A stretch of DNA of 26,119 bases from CAZWKQ01 sp964634005 (GCA_964634005.1 CAZWKQ010000023.1:1-26119); one strand, 5' to 3'. Counted from the first letter of the stretch, positions 1-8,482 are shown. Made by a program: numbers and translations. The notes: a model not told the origin generated them from the sequence alone.

Positions 1-246
1 GGAGTGCAAAAGTACAACCTTTTTTTATTCTAACAAATATTTTTTTAACTTTTTTTGAAAATATTTTTTAATTAGTTGATTTTGTTTTAATTATATGTTG
101 ATAAATTTTTTATTTTTTTTGATTAAAATTCTTGACTTATATAATACAATTTTATAAAATGTACATAAATATTTGATTTTATGATATATGCATTATTTTG
201 ATAAAAAATTATCAATTTTGAAAGCTCAAATTAATTTTATCCAAAA
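1..246. other. AT-rich intergenic region at left edge
   Basis: This stretch is almost entirely A/T with long T-runs and shows no convincing gene. It lies downstream of the minus-strand LutB-like gene. Two weak inverted repeats are visible: TTGATAA / TTATCAA at 198-215 with a 4-base loop, and AGCTCAAA (223-230) / TTTGAGCT (255-262), the latter spanning the lutB stop codon. Either could help end transcription of the minus-strand operon, but neither has a strong U-tract, so I do not call a terminator. Confidence 0.5.
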
Positions 247-1638
247 TTACTTGTTTTGAGCTAAATTTTTTTCCTTCCAAATTTGATTAAAGGTTTTTTC
301 GGCAAAAACCGGTAATTGTCTTTTGTTTCCCCAACCTTTACGGAATAATTTTGATAAAATTTTGTCTTTTGTTTTATTGCTCGCAAAATTCATTAATTTC
401 CTGTTTAACAGCACTTTTTTAATTAAAAGAAGAGCAATTTTTTCCTTCAATTCGGGCTTTGATTCTTTAACTATTTCATGCCTGTTGAAAATAAGTAATT
501 CATGCAAAGGAATTTTAACCGGACAAACTTCGGTACATTTTCCGCAAAGCGTAGATGCATAACTCAAATGCTTATAATTGCTATATCCGTACATTATTGG
601 TATTGTAACAGCAGCAATAGGTCCGCTGTATGCAGAACCATAAGTTTTTCCACCAACAGTACGGTAAATAGGACATGAATTCAGACATGCACCGCATTTT
701 ATACAACTTAATGCATTTCTTTGTTCTTTTTTTGAAAGAATCTTTGTTCTGTTATTGTCGAGTAAAATAACATACATTTCATCCGGACCGTCAATTTCAT
801 TCTCCTGTCTTGGTCCTGTGATAATAGTGTTATAAACGGTTATTTTTTGCCCTGTTCCGTGTGTAGCAAGTAAAGGCAACATTAAATCTAAATCGTTTAC
901 CGATGGTATTATTTTTTCGATACCGGCCAATACTATATGTACCTTGGGTAAAGATGAACATAAAAGTGCATTACCCTCATTTTCGGTAATAACAACCCCT
1001 CCTATATCGGCAATCAGAAAGTTTGCTCCTGTTATACTTGCATTTGAATTAATAAATTCCTCTCTTAATAAGTTTCGTACAAAACTTGTAATTTCTTCAG
1101 GCAAACTATTTACAGGCAGATTGTATTTTTTATTGAATATTTGAGAAACTTCTTCTTTGCTTTTTTGTATAATAGGCGAAATGATATGATAAGGTTTTTC
1201 ATCATTTATTTGTGCAATAAACTCGCCTAAATCTGTTTCAACAGGCTCAATGTTTTTCTTTTTAAGATTTTCGTTAATTTCAATTTCATGACTGGTACTT
1301 GATTTAGATTTAACGACTGTTCTTATTTCTTTTTTATCGAGAATATTAATTATCTCATCAACTGCCTGTTTTGCATCTAATGCCCATATAACCTTACCTC
1401 CTCTTTTGCTGAAATTCGATTCAAATGTTATAAGGTATTTGTCGAGATTGTTTATTGCCCGATGTTTTATATTTGAAGCTCTTTTTTTGGCAAGTTCGAG
1501 ATTTTTAAATTGTTCCTTTCCAATATTTAAAGCGTTTTCATAATGACTTATATTTTTTTTTAGAATATTACGATGCTTTAAATCAAAGGAAATATTCTGT
1601 GATTGATCTATGAATTCTATGTGTTTTTCAGACTTCAT
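247..1638 (-). CDS. lutB: LutB-like LUD-domain iron-sulfur protein
   Basis: This is an LUD-domain protein fused to a ferredoxin-like segment, the architecture of LutB/YkgF, the iron-sulfur subunit of the LutABC L-lactate oxidation complex in the cytoplasm. From the ATG at 1638 it is 463 aa. The LUD domain covers roughly residues 50-300 (conserved GANFLIADIGGVVITENEGN region). A first cluster-binding set is C312, C315, C318 and C322, and a second is C365, C368 and C372 in LCGKCTEVCPVKIPL. A longer reading frame exists from a TTG at 1665, but it would overlap rpiB by 23 bp; the ATG leaves a 4-bp gap and is preferred. It is co-directional with rpiB and probably co-transcribed. The usual partners LutA and LutC are not next to it on the rpiB side; they could lie beyond the left edge. 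Family assignment is secure; the lactate role is inferred. Confidence 0.88.
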   Translation of the reverse strand: MKSEKHIEFIDQSQNISFDLKHRNILKKNISHYENALNIGKEQFKNLELAKKRASNIKHRAINNLDKYLITFESNFSKRGGKVIWALDAKQAVDEIINILDKKEIRTVVKSKSSTSHEIEINENLKKKNIEPVETDLGEFIAQINDEKPYHIISPIIQKSKEEVSQIFNKKYNLPVNSLPEEITSFVRNLLREEFINSNASITGANFLIADIGGVVITENEGNALLCSSLPKVHIVLAGIEKIIPSVNDLDLMLPLLATHGTGQKITVYNTIITGPRQENEIDGPDEMYVILLDNNRTKILSKKEQRNALSCIKCGACLNSCPIYRTVGGKTYGSAYSGPIAAVTIPIMYGYSNYKHLSYASTLCGKCTEVCPVKIPLHELLIFNRHEIVKESKPELKEKIALLLIKKVLLNRKLMNFASNKTKDKILSKLFRKGWGNKRQLPVFAEKTFNQIWKEKNLAQNK

Positions 1639-1642
1639 GTTT

Positions 1643-2089
1643 TTAGTATTTCGAGATTTTTTCAACCCTTATTTTATGTCTTCCGCCTTCGAATGGAGTA
1701 TCTAAGAAAATTTTAACAAGTTGTTTTGCGATATTAAAATCCAAATATCTGCCCGGTAATGATAAAATATTTGCGTCGTTGTGTAACCTGCTCAATTTTG
1801 TTTGCTCAATATCCCAACACAAAGCAGCTCTTACATAACGATGTTTGTTGGCAGCCATTTGAATACCGTTTCCGCTGCCACATATAATTATTCCAAATTC
1901 ATATTCTTTTTCAGATACAGATTCTGCTAATGGATGTGCAATATCAGGATAATCAACGCTTTCTTCACTATTAGTTCCAAAATCGACAAAATTATATCCT
2001 TCCTTTGTCAATTCTTTCTTTAAATATTCTTTCATTAAAAATCCGCCATGATCGCTTCCTATAGCAATTTTTTTATTTTTATCAAACAT
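1643..2089 (-). CDS. rpiB: Ribose-5-phosphate isomerase B
   Basis: A 148-aa cytoplasmic RpiB/LacAB-family isomerase that interconverts ribose 5-phosphate and ribulose 5-phosphate in the pentose phosphate pathway. Seen in the sequence: IAIGSDHGGF at residues 8-17 with the D13-H14 pair, DYPDIAHPLAE near 47-56, the catalytic Cys70 in ICGSGNGIQMAANK, and RLHNDANILSLPGRY at about 101-115. Length is normal for the family (about 145-150 aa). It starts with ATG. A minus-strand TAATTTTG promoter element lies at 2115-2108, just upstream. It is the first gene of a short minus-strand unit with the LutB-like gene 4 bp downstream. The family also includes galactose-6-phosphate and allose-6-phosphate isomerases, but an RpiB role is the default for a stand-alone copy. 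Confidence 0.95.
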   Translation of the reverse strand: MFDKNKKIAIGSDHGGFLMKEYLKKELTKEGYNFVDFGTNSEESVDYPDIAHPLAESVSEKEYEFGIIICGSGNGIQMAANKHRYVRAALCWDIEQTKLSRLHNDANILSLPGRYLDFNIAKQLVKIFLDTPFEGGRHKIRVEKISKY

Positions 2090-2107
2090 TGTTGAAATTT
2101 TTTTTTA

Positions 2108-2115
2108 CAAAATTA
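2108..2115 (-). promoter_or_regulatory. Candidate -7 element for rpiB
   Basis: Read on the minus strand this is TAATTTTG, matching the Bacteroidota sigma-70 -7 consensus TAnnTTTG, 19 bp upstream of the rpiB ATG. No clear TTTG -33 element is seen at the right distance, so this is a weak call. Confidence 0.4.
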
Positions 2116-2592
2116 ATCATAATTTTACATTACGATTAATTATTAGCACCTTAAAAAAACACTTATATTGATTTTAAGTTATAATATTTTAATTTTCAAT
2201 TTATTATTTTATTAACACTGTATTTGTTGATAACCTTTTAAATTTGCAAAATTATTTTTAATAACTTTTTGTAGTTACTAACAATTTAAACTTTTTATGA
2301 CTTTTATGTGAATTTATTATTACTTAGTAACATTGTTTTCAACATTTTTTTGAAGCAAATATGTATTAATAAAACTAACAATAAAATGAATTTAACAATT
2401 GTTTATAATTATATTTAAATGCTATTTTAAAACTAGTTACATAGTAAAAAAATGTTGAAAAAGTGTTGATATAATTTTAAATTTCATAAAACAAAATTTT
2501 ATGTTTAAAAAAAATCAACAATACTAACAGCGTAATATTATAATAATAAATATTTAAAAAAAAATTAATAATATTGATTAAAACTAATACAG
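2116..2592. other. Divergent AT-rich intergenic region between rpiB and nadA
   Basis: A very AT-rich gap of about 500 bp between divergent genes, with no convincing ORF. It contains a perfect 16-bp inverted repeat, TTTTCAACATTTTTTT at 2336-2351 and its complement at 2446-2461, 94 bases apart. The motif TGTTGA recurs on both strands (2225, near 2339 reversed, 2453, 2464, near 2515 reversed). Back-to-back -7-like boxes occur at 2239-2246 (plus, TAAATTTG) and 2254-2247 (minus, TAATTTTG). It presumably carries the nadA promoter. Some of the repetition may be chance in such AT-rich DNA. Confidence 0.5.
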
Positions 2593-3528
2593 ATGAATTT
2601 CATTGAAGAGATAGAAAAACTGAAATCAGAAAAAAAAGCAATAATATTAGCACATTATTATCAAATACCCGAAATACAAGATATTGCCGATTATGTTGGA
2701 GATAGTTTGGGTTTGGCCCAGCAAGCAAAAAATACTGATGCACAATTAATTGTATTTGCCGGAGTTCATTTTATGGCCGAAACAGCCAAAATATTAAATC
2801 CTGATAAAAAAGTTGTTTTACCCGATTTGAATGCCGGTTGTTCGCTTGCAGATTCGTGTAAGCCTGATGATTTCAAAAGGTTTCTTGAAAATTATCCTGA
2901 TCATACTGTTATTTCGTATATAAATTGTTCGGCTGAAATTAAAACATTATCGGATATTATTTGTACCTCTGGAAATGCCTTGGCATTAGTAAATTCATTA
3001 CCGGAAGACGAAAAGATAGTTTTTGCTCCCGATAAGAATTTAGGAGCTTACATAAACAAAATGACAGGCAGAAATATGGTTTTATGGGATGGAACCTGTG
3101 AAGTTCATAACATATTAACTAAAGAAAAAATTGTTGAGTTAAAGATAAAAAACAAAGACGCAGAACTAATAGCACATCCCGAATGTGATGCTGCTATACT
3201 TGAAATAGCTGATTTTGTTGGTTCCACAACAGCATTGCTGGCATATACAAGAAAAAGTACTTCAAAAAGATTTATAGTTGCTACCGAGAGTGGTATTTTG
3301 CATCAGATGAAAAAAGAATCGCCCGATAAGGATTTTATTATTGTACCTGCTGATGAAACATGTTCGTGTAATGATTGCCCATACATGAAACTAAATACTA
3401 TTGAAAAACTATATAATGCCATAAAATACGAAAAACCTGAGATAATTCTCAGCGAAGAAACTATCTTAAAGGCAAAGCTGCCAATTATAAGAATGCTTGA
3501 TATTTCTAAAAAAACAGGTATTATTTAG
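2593..3528 (+). CDS. nadA: Quinolinate synthase A
   Basis: NadA condenses iminoaspartate with dihydroxyacetone phosphate to quinolinate, the [4Fe-4S]-dependent step of de novo NAD synthesis in the cytoplasm. The 311-aa length matches the family. Visible signatures are AIILAHYYQIPEIQDIADYVGDSL at 16-39 (quoted in part: HYYQIPEIQDIADYVGD), Cys83 in DLNAGCSLADSC, YINCSAEIK at 109-117, Cys169 in WDGTCEVH, HPECDAAI at 195-202 and the C257-x-C-x-x-C262 motif followed by PYMKLNT. C83, C169 and most likely C262 ligate the cluster by homology. The start is ATG. It stands alone: nadB and nadC are not adjacent. It is convergent with metG, with 9 bp between the stops and no obvious shared terminator. Confidence 0.97.
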   Translation: MNFIEEIEKLKSEKKAIILAHYYQIPEIQDIADYVGDSLGLAQQAKNTDAQLIVFAGVHFMAETAKILNPDKKVVLPDLNAGCSLADSCKPDDFKRFLENYPDHTVISYINCSAEIKTLSDIICTSGNALALVNSLPEDEKIVFAPDKNLGAYINKMTGRNMVLWDGTCEVHNILTKEKIVELKIKNKDAELIAHPECDAAILEIADFVGSTTALLAYTRKSTSKRFIVATESGILHQMKKESPDKDFIIVPADETCSCNDCPYMKLNTIEKLYNAIKYEKPEIILSEETILKAKLPIIRMLDISKKTGII

Positions 3529-3537
3529 AAAATATCA

Positions 3538-5577
3538 TTATTTAATTTCGCTTCCGTTATTGGCAGATTCGGTAGGAGAAACAAAACATAGTTTTCCGGA
3601 AGAATCTTCGGCCATTAATATCATACCTTGAGACATTATTCCTTTAAGGTTTTTGGGAGCGAGATTTACTAAAATTGTTACTTTTTGACCAATTATTTTT
3701 TCGGGTTCGTAATATTCTGCTATACCCGAAACAACGGTTCTTTGATCGATTCCTGTATCAATTTTTAGTTTAAGCAATTTTTTTGTTTTTGGTACTTTTT
3801 CGGCTTCAATTATAGTTCCTACTCTTAAATCTATTTTTGCAAAATCATCGTATTCGATATTGCTTTTGAAAGGATTGATATTCAATGTTTGTTTTTCATT
3901 ATTTTCTTTAGTAATCAGCAGTTTTTGTATTTGGTTTTCGATTTCTTGATCTTCAATTTTTTGAAATAACAATACTGGTTGATTTATCGAATGGTTTTCG
4001 GCAATTAAATTTGTTTTACCCGATTCTTTCCATTTCAATTTTTCAATGTTCAGCATAGTAACTAATTTATTTGCTGTAAAAGGCAAAAATGGCTCGCATA
4101 GTATGCTTAAATTGGCACAAATTTGTAACGATATATTAATAACTGTTTGCACTCTTTCAGGCTGATCTTTGAAAATTTTCCATGGCTCATTATCAGTAAG
4201 ATATTTGTTACCCAAACGTGCCAAATTCATCAATTCGTTGAGTGCTTCTCTGAAACGATAATTTTCTATACTTGAACTAATTTTTTCGGGAAACAGTTTT
4301 ATTTCTTCAATGGTTTTAATGTCGTTGTCGTTTAGTTCGTTAATTTGAGGAACTTTTCCGTCGAAATATTTATGAGTTAATACAACGGTTCTGTTTACAA
4401 AATTTCCGAAAATAGCTAAAAGTTCATTATTGTTTTTTGCTTGAAAATCTTTCCAAGTAAAGTCGTTGTCTTTGGTTTCAGGAGCATTGGCACAAAGAAC
4501 GTATCGAAGAACATCTTGTTTGTTTTTGAATTCAATCAGATATTCGTGCAGCCAAACTGCCCAGTTTCGTGATGTGGATATTTTATCGCCTTCAAGATTC
4601 AGAAATTCATTAGCGGGAACGTTATCAGGCAGAATAAACGAACCTTCGGCTTTCAACATTACAGGAAAAATAATACAATGAAAAACAATATTATCTTTTC
4701 CGATAAAGTGTACCAATTTGGTTTCTTTGTCTTTCCAGTATTTTTCCCATTCTGTTGTGAGTTCTTTTGTAGCCGAAATATAACCAATAGGAGCATCGAA
4801 CCAAACATAAAGAACTTTTCCGTTGCTGTCTTTAATTTCTTCGGGCAGTTTTACTCCCCAATCCAAGTCGCGGGTTACGGCTCTTGGCTGTAAACCCTGA
4901 TCTATCCATGATTTACACTGTCCGTAAACATTGGTTTTCCAATCGTCTTTGTGATTAACTAAAATCCATTCTTTTAAAAATTCTTCGTAATTATTCAAAG
5001 GTAAAAACCAGTGTTTTGTTTCCTTAAGAACCGGAGTATTGCCGCTAATAGCTGAACGCGGGTTAATTAAATCGGTTGCATTAAGCGAAGTACCGCATTT
5101 TTCGCATTGGTCTCCGTATGCATTATCGTTTCCGCAATGTGGGCAAGTTCCGGTAATGTATCTGTCGGCGAGAAACTGCTGATGTGTTTCATCGTAATAC
5201 TGAAATGAATTTTTTTCAATAAACTCACCTTTTTTATACAAATTAAGAAAAAATTCTTTAGCTGTATCGTGATGAACCTTATTTGATGTTCTGGAATATA
5301 TGTCGAAAGAAATACCGAATTCTTCAAAAGATTGCTTTATCATTGTGTGATATTTATCAACGATTTCCTGAGGACTAACTCCTTGTTGTCGGGCTTTTAT
5401 TGTAATAGGAACACCGTGTTCGTCGGAGCCGCCTATAAAAACTACATCTTTATCGCGAGAACGCAAATATCTGGCATAAATATCGGCAGGAATATAAACA
5501 CCTGCAAGGTGACCTATATGAACGGGACCGTTAGCGTAAGGAAGTGCCGATGTAACTGTGTATCTTTTAAATTCCAT
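3538..5577 (-). CDS. metG: Methionyl-tRNA synthetase
   Basis: Class I aminoacyl-tRNA synthetase that charges tRNA-Met. It is 679 aa and full length. The Rossmann catalytic core carries the HIGH motif at residues 20-23, and the zinc knuckle has Cys145, Cys148, Cys158 and Cys161. The KMSKS loop appears as KISTSR at 332-337, a variant I recognise as normal in Bacteroidota MetG. An anticodon-binding helical domain spans about 385-540. The C-terminal 105 residues (DFAKIDLRVGTIIEAEKVPK onward) form an EMAPII/Trbp111-type tRNA-binding domain that usually promotes dimerisation. It starts at ATG and is transcribed alone from a TACCTTTG-type promoter at 5676-5669, with a leader of roughly 85 nt. Confidence 0.97.
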   Translation of the reverse strand: MEFKRYTVTSALPYANGPVHIGHLAGVYIPADIYARYLRSRDKDVVFIGGSDEHGVPITIKARQQGVSPQEIVDKYHTMIKQSFEEFGISFDIYSRTSNKVHHDTAKEFFLNLYKKGEFIEKNSFQYYDETHQQFLADRYITGTCPHCGNDNAYGDQCEKCGTSLNATDLINPRSAISGNTPVLKETKHWFLPLNNYEEFLKEWILVNHKDDWKTNVYGQCKSWIDQGLQPRAVTRDLDWGVKLPEEIKDSNGKVLYVWFDAPIGYISATKELTTEWEKYWKDKETKLVHFIGKDNIVFHCIIFPVMLKAEGSFILPDNVPANEFLNLEGDKISTSRNWAVWLHEYLIEFKNKQDVLRYVLCANAPETKDNDFTWKDFQAKNNNELLAIFGNFVNRTVVLTHKYFDGKVPQINELNDNDIKTIEEIKLFPEKISSSIENYRFREALNELMNLARLGNKYLTDNEPWKIFKDQPERVQTVINISLQICANLSILCEPFLPFTANKLVTMLNIEKLKWKESGKTNLIAENHSINQPVLLFQKIEDQEIENQIQKLLITKENNEKQTLNINPFKSNIEYDDFAKIDLRVGTIIEAEKVPKTKKLLKLKIDTGIDQRTVVSGIAEYYEPEKIIGQKVTILVNLAPKNLKGIMSQGMILMAEDSSGKLCFVSPTESANNGSEIK

Positions 5578-5668
5578 ATTTATTAAAAAAATTTAGTTAA
5601 TAAATTAACATTATTTTAGAAAAAGTATGCCATTTATTTTATTAATTTGGCACTTTGAAAATAAACGG

Positions 5669-5676
5669 CAAAGGTA
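5669..5676 (-). promoter_or_regulatory. -7 promoter element for metG
   Basis: On the minus strand this reads TACCTTTG, an exact TAnnTTTG Bacteroidota -7 element, about 92 bp upstream of the metG start. No good -33 TTTG is visible. A short dyad TGCCA (5628-5632) / TGGCA (5648-5652) lies in the predicted metG leader. Confidence 0.55.
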
Positions 5677-5715
5677 GTTATTTTAAAAAACTTAAACTAA
5701 CTTAAAACTAATAAT

Positions 5716-6960
5716 TTGACAGTGATTCGAAAAAATGTGAACAACAGAAGCAAATTATTTTTCAGAGCTTTGGCAATATTTGCGTTAACAATTATTGCAG
5801 GTGCCGACTATGATATGCGCAATAATGCCATGTCGTTTTATAATTCGACATTTAGCAACAAACATAAAAGTGTTGATTCTAAGAAAATCAGTATTCCTCC
5901 TGCAATCTTGGAAAGAAAGATATCTTTCATTGACAGCTTGATGACTGTTTCTTATAAAAAAGGCTTGTTTAACGGAACAATACTTGTTGCCGAAAAAGGT
6001 CAAATACTATATACCGGTGCTTTTGGATACAGCAATTTTAAAACAAAAGATACATTAAGCATACAAACACCTTTTCAGTTGGCTTCGGTATCGAAAATGT
6101 TTACAGCAGCTGCAATAATGTTATTATATGATAAAGGTCTGCTAAACTATGATGATGATATGACAAAGTATATCCCCGAATTTCCTACAAAAGGAATAAG
6201 TATTCGCAATTTGTTGAATCATAGAACCGGTTTGCAGAACTATATGTATGTTGCCGACAAATATTGGGATAAAACAAAAGTTTTAACCAACGAAGATATA
6301 CCCGAGCTTTTCAAAAAAAATAATATAAAACCTATTTTCTCGCCTGATCAGAGATTTCAATATTGTAATACAAACTATGCTTTATTGGCATTAATAGTTG
6401 AACGCATAAGCGGTTTCAGCTTTAAAGATTTTATGAAGAACTTTATTTTTGACCCGTTGAAAATGCAAAACTCATACATATACTGTAAAGCCGAAAATAA
6501 TTTTGTGCAAGGCAGTGCAATTGGCTATTCATATTATTTTCGAAAAGGCATAAAACCCGAAATACCCGATTATCTTGATGGTGTTACAGGAGATAAAGGA
6601 ATGTATTCAACAGTTGAAGATTTGTTTAAATTCGACAATGCGCTTTATAACAATCCATTTGTTAGAAAAGAGACGCTTAATCAGGCATTTGAACCTTCGC
6701 CATCGGACAATAACAAAATAAAAAAATACGGTTTCGGTTGGAGAATAAGAGTAGATGACAGCAGTAGGAGAGAGGTTTATCATTACGGATGGTGGAGAGG
6801 TTTTAAAACTTATTTTATAAGAGAAATGAATGAACAAATTACTATAATTTCGCTTAACAACAGGTCAAATATTCATATAAACCATCTGCTGTGTCAAATT
6901 TTATGGTATGGCGAAAAGTTCAAAAATAAAGAAGGTTATACTGAAGTTGAAGAAGAATAA
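5716..6960 (+). CDS. Secreted serine hydrolase, beta-lactamase class C family
   Basis: A serine hydrolase of the beta-lactamase (class C) / penicillin-binding protein-like family (MEROPS S12 fold). With the first possible start it is 414 aa. The nucleophile motif SxxK is S124-V-S-K127, the second motif YxN is Y216-C-N218, and a HYGWWRG segment near the C terminus stands at the KTG-equivalent HxG position. An N-terminal hydrophobic stretch (residues 14-30) looks like a signal peptide, so it acts in the periplasm or outside. No ATG exists before residue 34; the start must be TTG 5716, GTG 5722 or GTG 5737, and GTG 5737 gives the tidiest signal peptide. It probably heads an operon with the S66 peptidase (9-bp gap) and yraN. 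Substrate is unknown: D-Ala-containing peptides, esters or beta-lactams are all possible. Confidence 0.85.
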   Translation: MTVIRKNVNNRSKLFFRALAIFALTIIAGADYDMRNNAMSFYNSTFSNKHKSVDSKKISIPPAILERKISFIDSLMTVSYKKGLFNGTILVAEKGQILYTGAFGYSNFKTKDTLSIQTPFQLASVSKMFTAAAIMLLYDKGLLNYDDDMTKYIPEFPTKGISIRNLLNHRTGLQNYMYVADKYWDKTKVLTNEDIPELFKKNNIKPIFSPDQRFQYCNTNYALLALIVERISGFSFKDFMKNFIFDPLKMQNSYIYCKAENNFVQGSAIGYSYYFRKGIKPEIPDYLDGVTGDKGMYSTVEDLFKFDNALYNNPFVRKETLNQAFEPSPSDNNKIKKYGFGWRIRVDDSSRREVYHYGWWRGFKTYFIREMNEQITIISLNNRSNIHINHLLCQILWYGEKFKNKEGYTEVEEE

Positions 6961-6969
6961 AATTAATTA

Positions 6970-7998
6970 ATGATATCACCTCCAAAATTAAAGAAGGGAG
7001 ACGCTATTGCAATAGTTGCACCTTCACGAAAAGTGAATTATAACGAAATAGAACCGGCCGTAAAAATTCTTGAAAGCTGGGGTTTTCAGGTTGTTTTACA
7101 ACCAAATTTATTTTTTGAAAAAAACCAGTTTGCCGGTACCGATAAGCAACGTATAAAAGACTTTCAGGCAGCATTAGACGATAAAGATATTAAAGCAATT
7201 TTATGTGCCAGAGGAGGATACGGTGTTGTTAGAATTATTGATGAATTAAATTTTGATAATTTCATTAGAAATCCCAAATGGATTATTGGTTACAGCGATA
7301 TAACAGTTTTTCATTCTCATATACATTCGAATTTCAACATAGAAACCATACATGCAACTATGCCGATTAACTTTCCTGAATCCGGCGAAGAAAATAATGC
7401 CATAAAAACTCTTAAAAATGTTTTAACCGAAAACAAAATATCATATACCTGCGATTCGCATTCATTGAACAGAAGCGGTATGGCAGAAGGAATTCTGACA
7501 GGCGGAAATTTATCGATAATTTACAGCTTGATTGGAAGCAGTTCCGATATTGACACAGATGGAAAAATACTTTTTTTGGAAGATATTGACGAATATCTTT
7601 ATCATATCGACAGAATGATGATAAGCCTTAAAAGAAGCGGAAAACTGAATAAATTAGCGGGTCTTATTGTTGGTTCGATGAGCGATATGAAAGATAATAC
7701 CATACCTTTCGGAAAAACTGCCGAAGAAATCATTTCCGACATTGTTGCCGAGTATGATTACCCTGTATGTTTTAATTTTCCGGCCGGACATATAGAAGAC
7801 AACAGAGCTTTGATAATGGGACGCAATTGTAAACTAAATGTTTTCGATAACGTAAGCTTAGAATTTGATGAAATGCCCGAAAACAAAGACAATATTTTTC
7901 AATATTTCAAAAAGTCGAAAGGAATTATATTTGCCCTTATAATTTTTTTTATTTCTATAATGTTAATAATCAGGTTGATATATTACTTGTTCAGCTAA
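6970..7998 (+). CDS. S66 LD-carboxypeptidase with C-terminal membrane anchor
   Basis: Peptidase family S66 (LdcA-like), which in E. coli cleaves the terminal D-Ala from the tetrapeptide of recycled murein. It is 342 aa. The catalytic triad expected for the family is visible: Ser109 in GYSD, Glu204 in LFLEDIDEYLYH and His274 in FPAGHIEDNRA, plus the conserved CARGGYG at 79-85. There is no N-terminal signal peptide. Residues about 317-341 form an extra hydrophobic segment ending the protein, which is unusual because LdcA is normally a soluble enzyme of about 300 aa. The tail suggests anchoring to the inner membrane with the catalytic domain cytoplasmic. It is 9 bp after the serine hydrolase and 11 bp before yraN, consistent with one operon touching cell-wall turnover. 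Confidence 0.92.
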   Translation: MISPPKLKKGDAIAIVAPSRKVNYNEIEPAVKILESWGFQVVLQPNLFFEKNQFAGTDKQRIKDFQAALDDKDIKAILCARGGYGVVRIIDELNFDNFIRNPKWIIGYSDITVFHSHIHSNFNIETIHATMPINFPESGEENNAIKTLKNVLTENKISYTCDSHSLNRSGMAEGILTGGNLSIIYSLIGSSSDIDTDGKILFLEDIDEYLYHIDRMMISLKRSGKLNKLAGLIVGSMSDMKDNTIPFGKTAEEIISDIVAEYDYPVCFNFPAGHIEDNRALIMGRNCKLNVFDNVSLEFDEMPENKDNIFQYFKKSKGIIFALIIFFISIMLIIRLIYYLFS

Positions 7999-8009
7999 CA
8001 AAATAAAAT

Positions 8010-8372
8010 ATGTCAGAGCACAACGAATTAGGCCAAAACGGCGAGAAAATTGCTATAGAATACCTTAGAAAAAAGGGTTATAACATTCTTGAAACAAACT
8101 GGCGGTTTGGCTCCGATGAAATTGATATTATAGCTAAGGATAAGGATTTTCTTGTAATAATAGAAGTTAAAACCCGATCTACAAATGTTTTTGGAGAACC
8201 TGAAATTGCAGTAACAAAGCAAAAACAAAAATTTTTAATAAGAGCAGCCCAAAATTATATAATTAAAAACAACATTAATGATGAAACACGTTTCGATATT
8301 ATTGCAATAGTTATTAACCAAGGTAAAGTTAATATTCATCATATAGAAGATGCTTTTTATCCGACAATGTGA
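8010..8372 (+). CDS. YraN family (UPF0102) nuclease-like protein
   Basis: A 120-aa UPF0102/YraN family protein with a PD-(D/E)XK-type fold. The signature is complete: GQNGEKIAIEYLRKKGYNIL at 9-28, then NWRF.GSDEIDIIAKD and the E-V-K motif in VIIEVKTRS, where Asp and Glu/Lys would form the nuclease-like centre. Related proteins are suspected Holliday-junction or DNA-processing nucleases, but a cellular role is not established. The length is typical. It starts with ATG and is the last gene of the run beginning at the serine hydrolase; 110 bp separate it from the LacI-type regulator. Confidence 0.93.
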   Translation: MSEHNELGQNGEKIAIEYLRKKGYNILETNWRFGSDEIDIIAKDKDFLVIIEVKTRSTNVFGEPEIAVTKQKQKFLIRAAQNYIIKNNINDETRFDIIAIVINQGKVNIHHIEDAFYPTM

Positions 8373-8382
8373 TAAAATTTTT

Positions 8383-8415
8383 TTTGTCGAATAATCATAA
8401 TTTTTAATAATTTTG
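8383..8415 (+). promoter_or_regulatory. Promoter of the glycosidase operon (P1)
   Basis: A -33 TTTG at 8383-8386 is followed after 21 bases by TAATTTTG at 8408-8415, a full match to the Bacteroidota consensus. Predicted transcription starts near 8422, before the LacI-type gene. A second TAATTTTG lies at 8448-8455 without a good -33. Confidence 0.6.
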
Positions 8416-8433
8416 AAAAAACTGTTTTATAAT

Positions 8434-8447
8434 CTAAATCGTTTTAG
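8434..8447 (+). promoter_or_regulatory. Candidate LacI-family operator
   Basis: CTAAATCGTTTTAG is a 14-bp near-perfect palindrome with one mismatched pair and the central CG step typical of LacI/PurR-family operators. It sits just downstream of the predicted P1 start and directly abuts the second -7 box at 8448, so a bound repressor would block either promoter. Placement 35 bp upstream of a LacI-type gene suggests autoregulation of the whole operon. Confidence 0.6.
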
Positions 8448-8482
8448 TAATTTTGTTTTTAAAAATTTATCAAATTTAGTTT

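Noticed and set aside
523..570. Missing cysteine in the second iron-sulfur set of the LutB-like protein
   Set aside because: The form with SxLCGxCxxxCP is what I recall as normal in LutB proteins, so this is not a lesion.
1643..1665. Overlap of the LutB-like gene with rpiB using a TTG start
   Set aside because: An ATG at 1638 begins a normal-length protein and removes the overlap, so the longer TTG version is less likely.
2090..2592. Replication origin (TGTTGATA words resembling DnaA boxes)
   Set aside because: The words differ from TGTGGATAA at the key position, there is no dnaA, dnaN or similar gene next to them, and AT-rich DNA produces such words often.
4560..4600. Degenerate KMSKS motif in MetG (KISTSR)
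   Set aside because: Variants of this kind are common in Bacteroidota MetG and the rest of the enzyme is intact.
5067..5327. Antisense and out-of-frame reading frames within metG and within the glycosidase genes
   Set aside because: They lie wholly inside well-supported genes, show no domain, and have composition expected of shadow frames.
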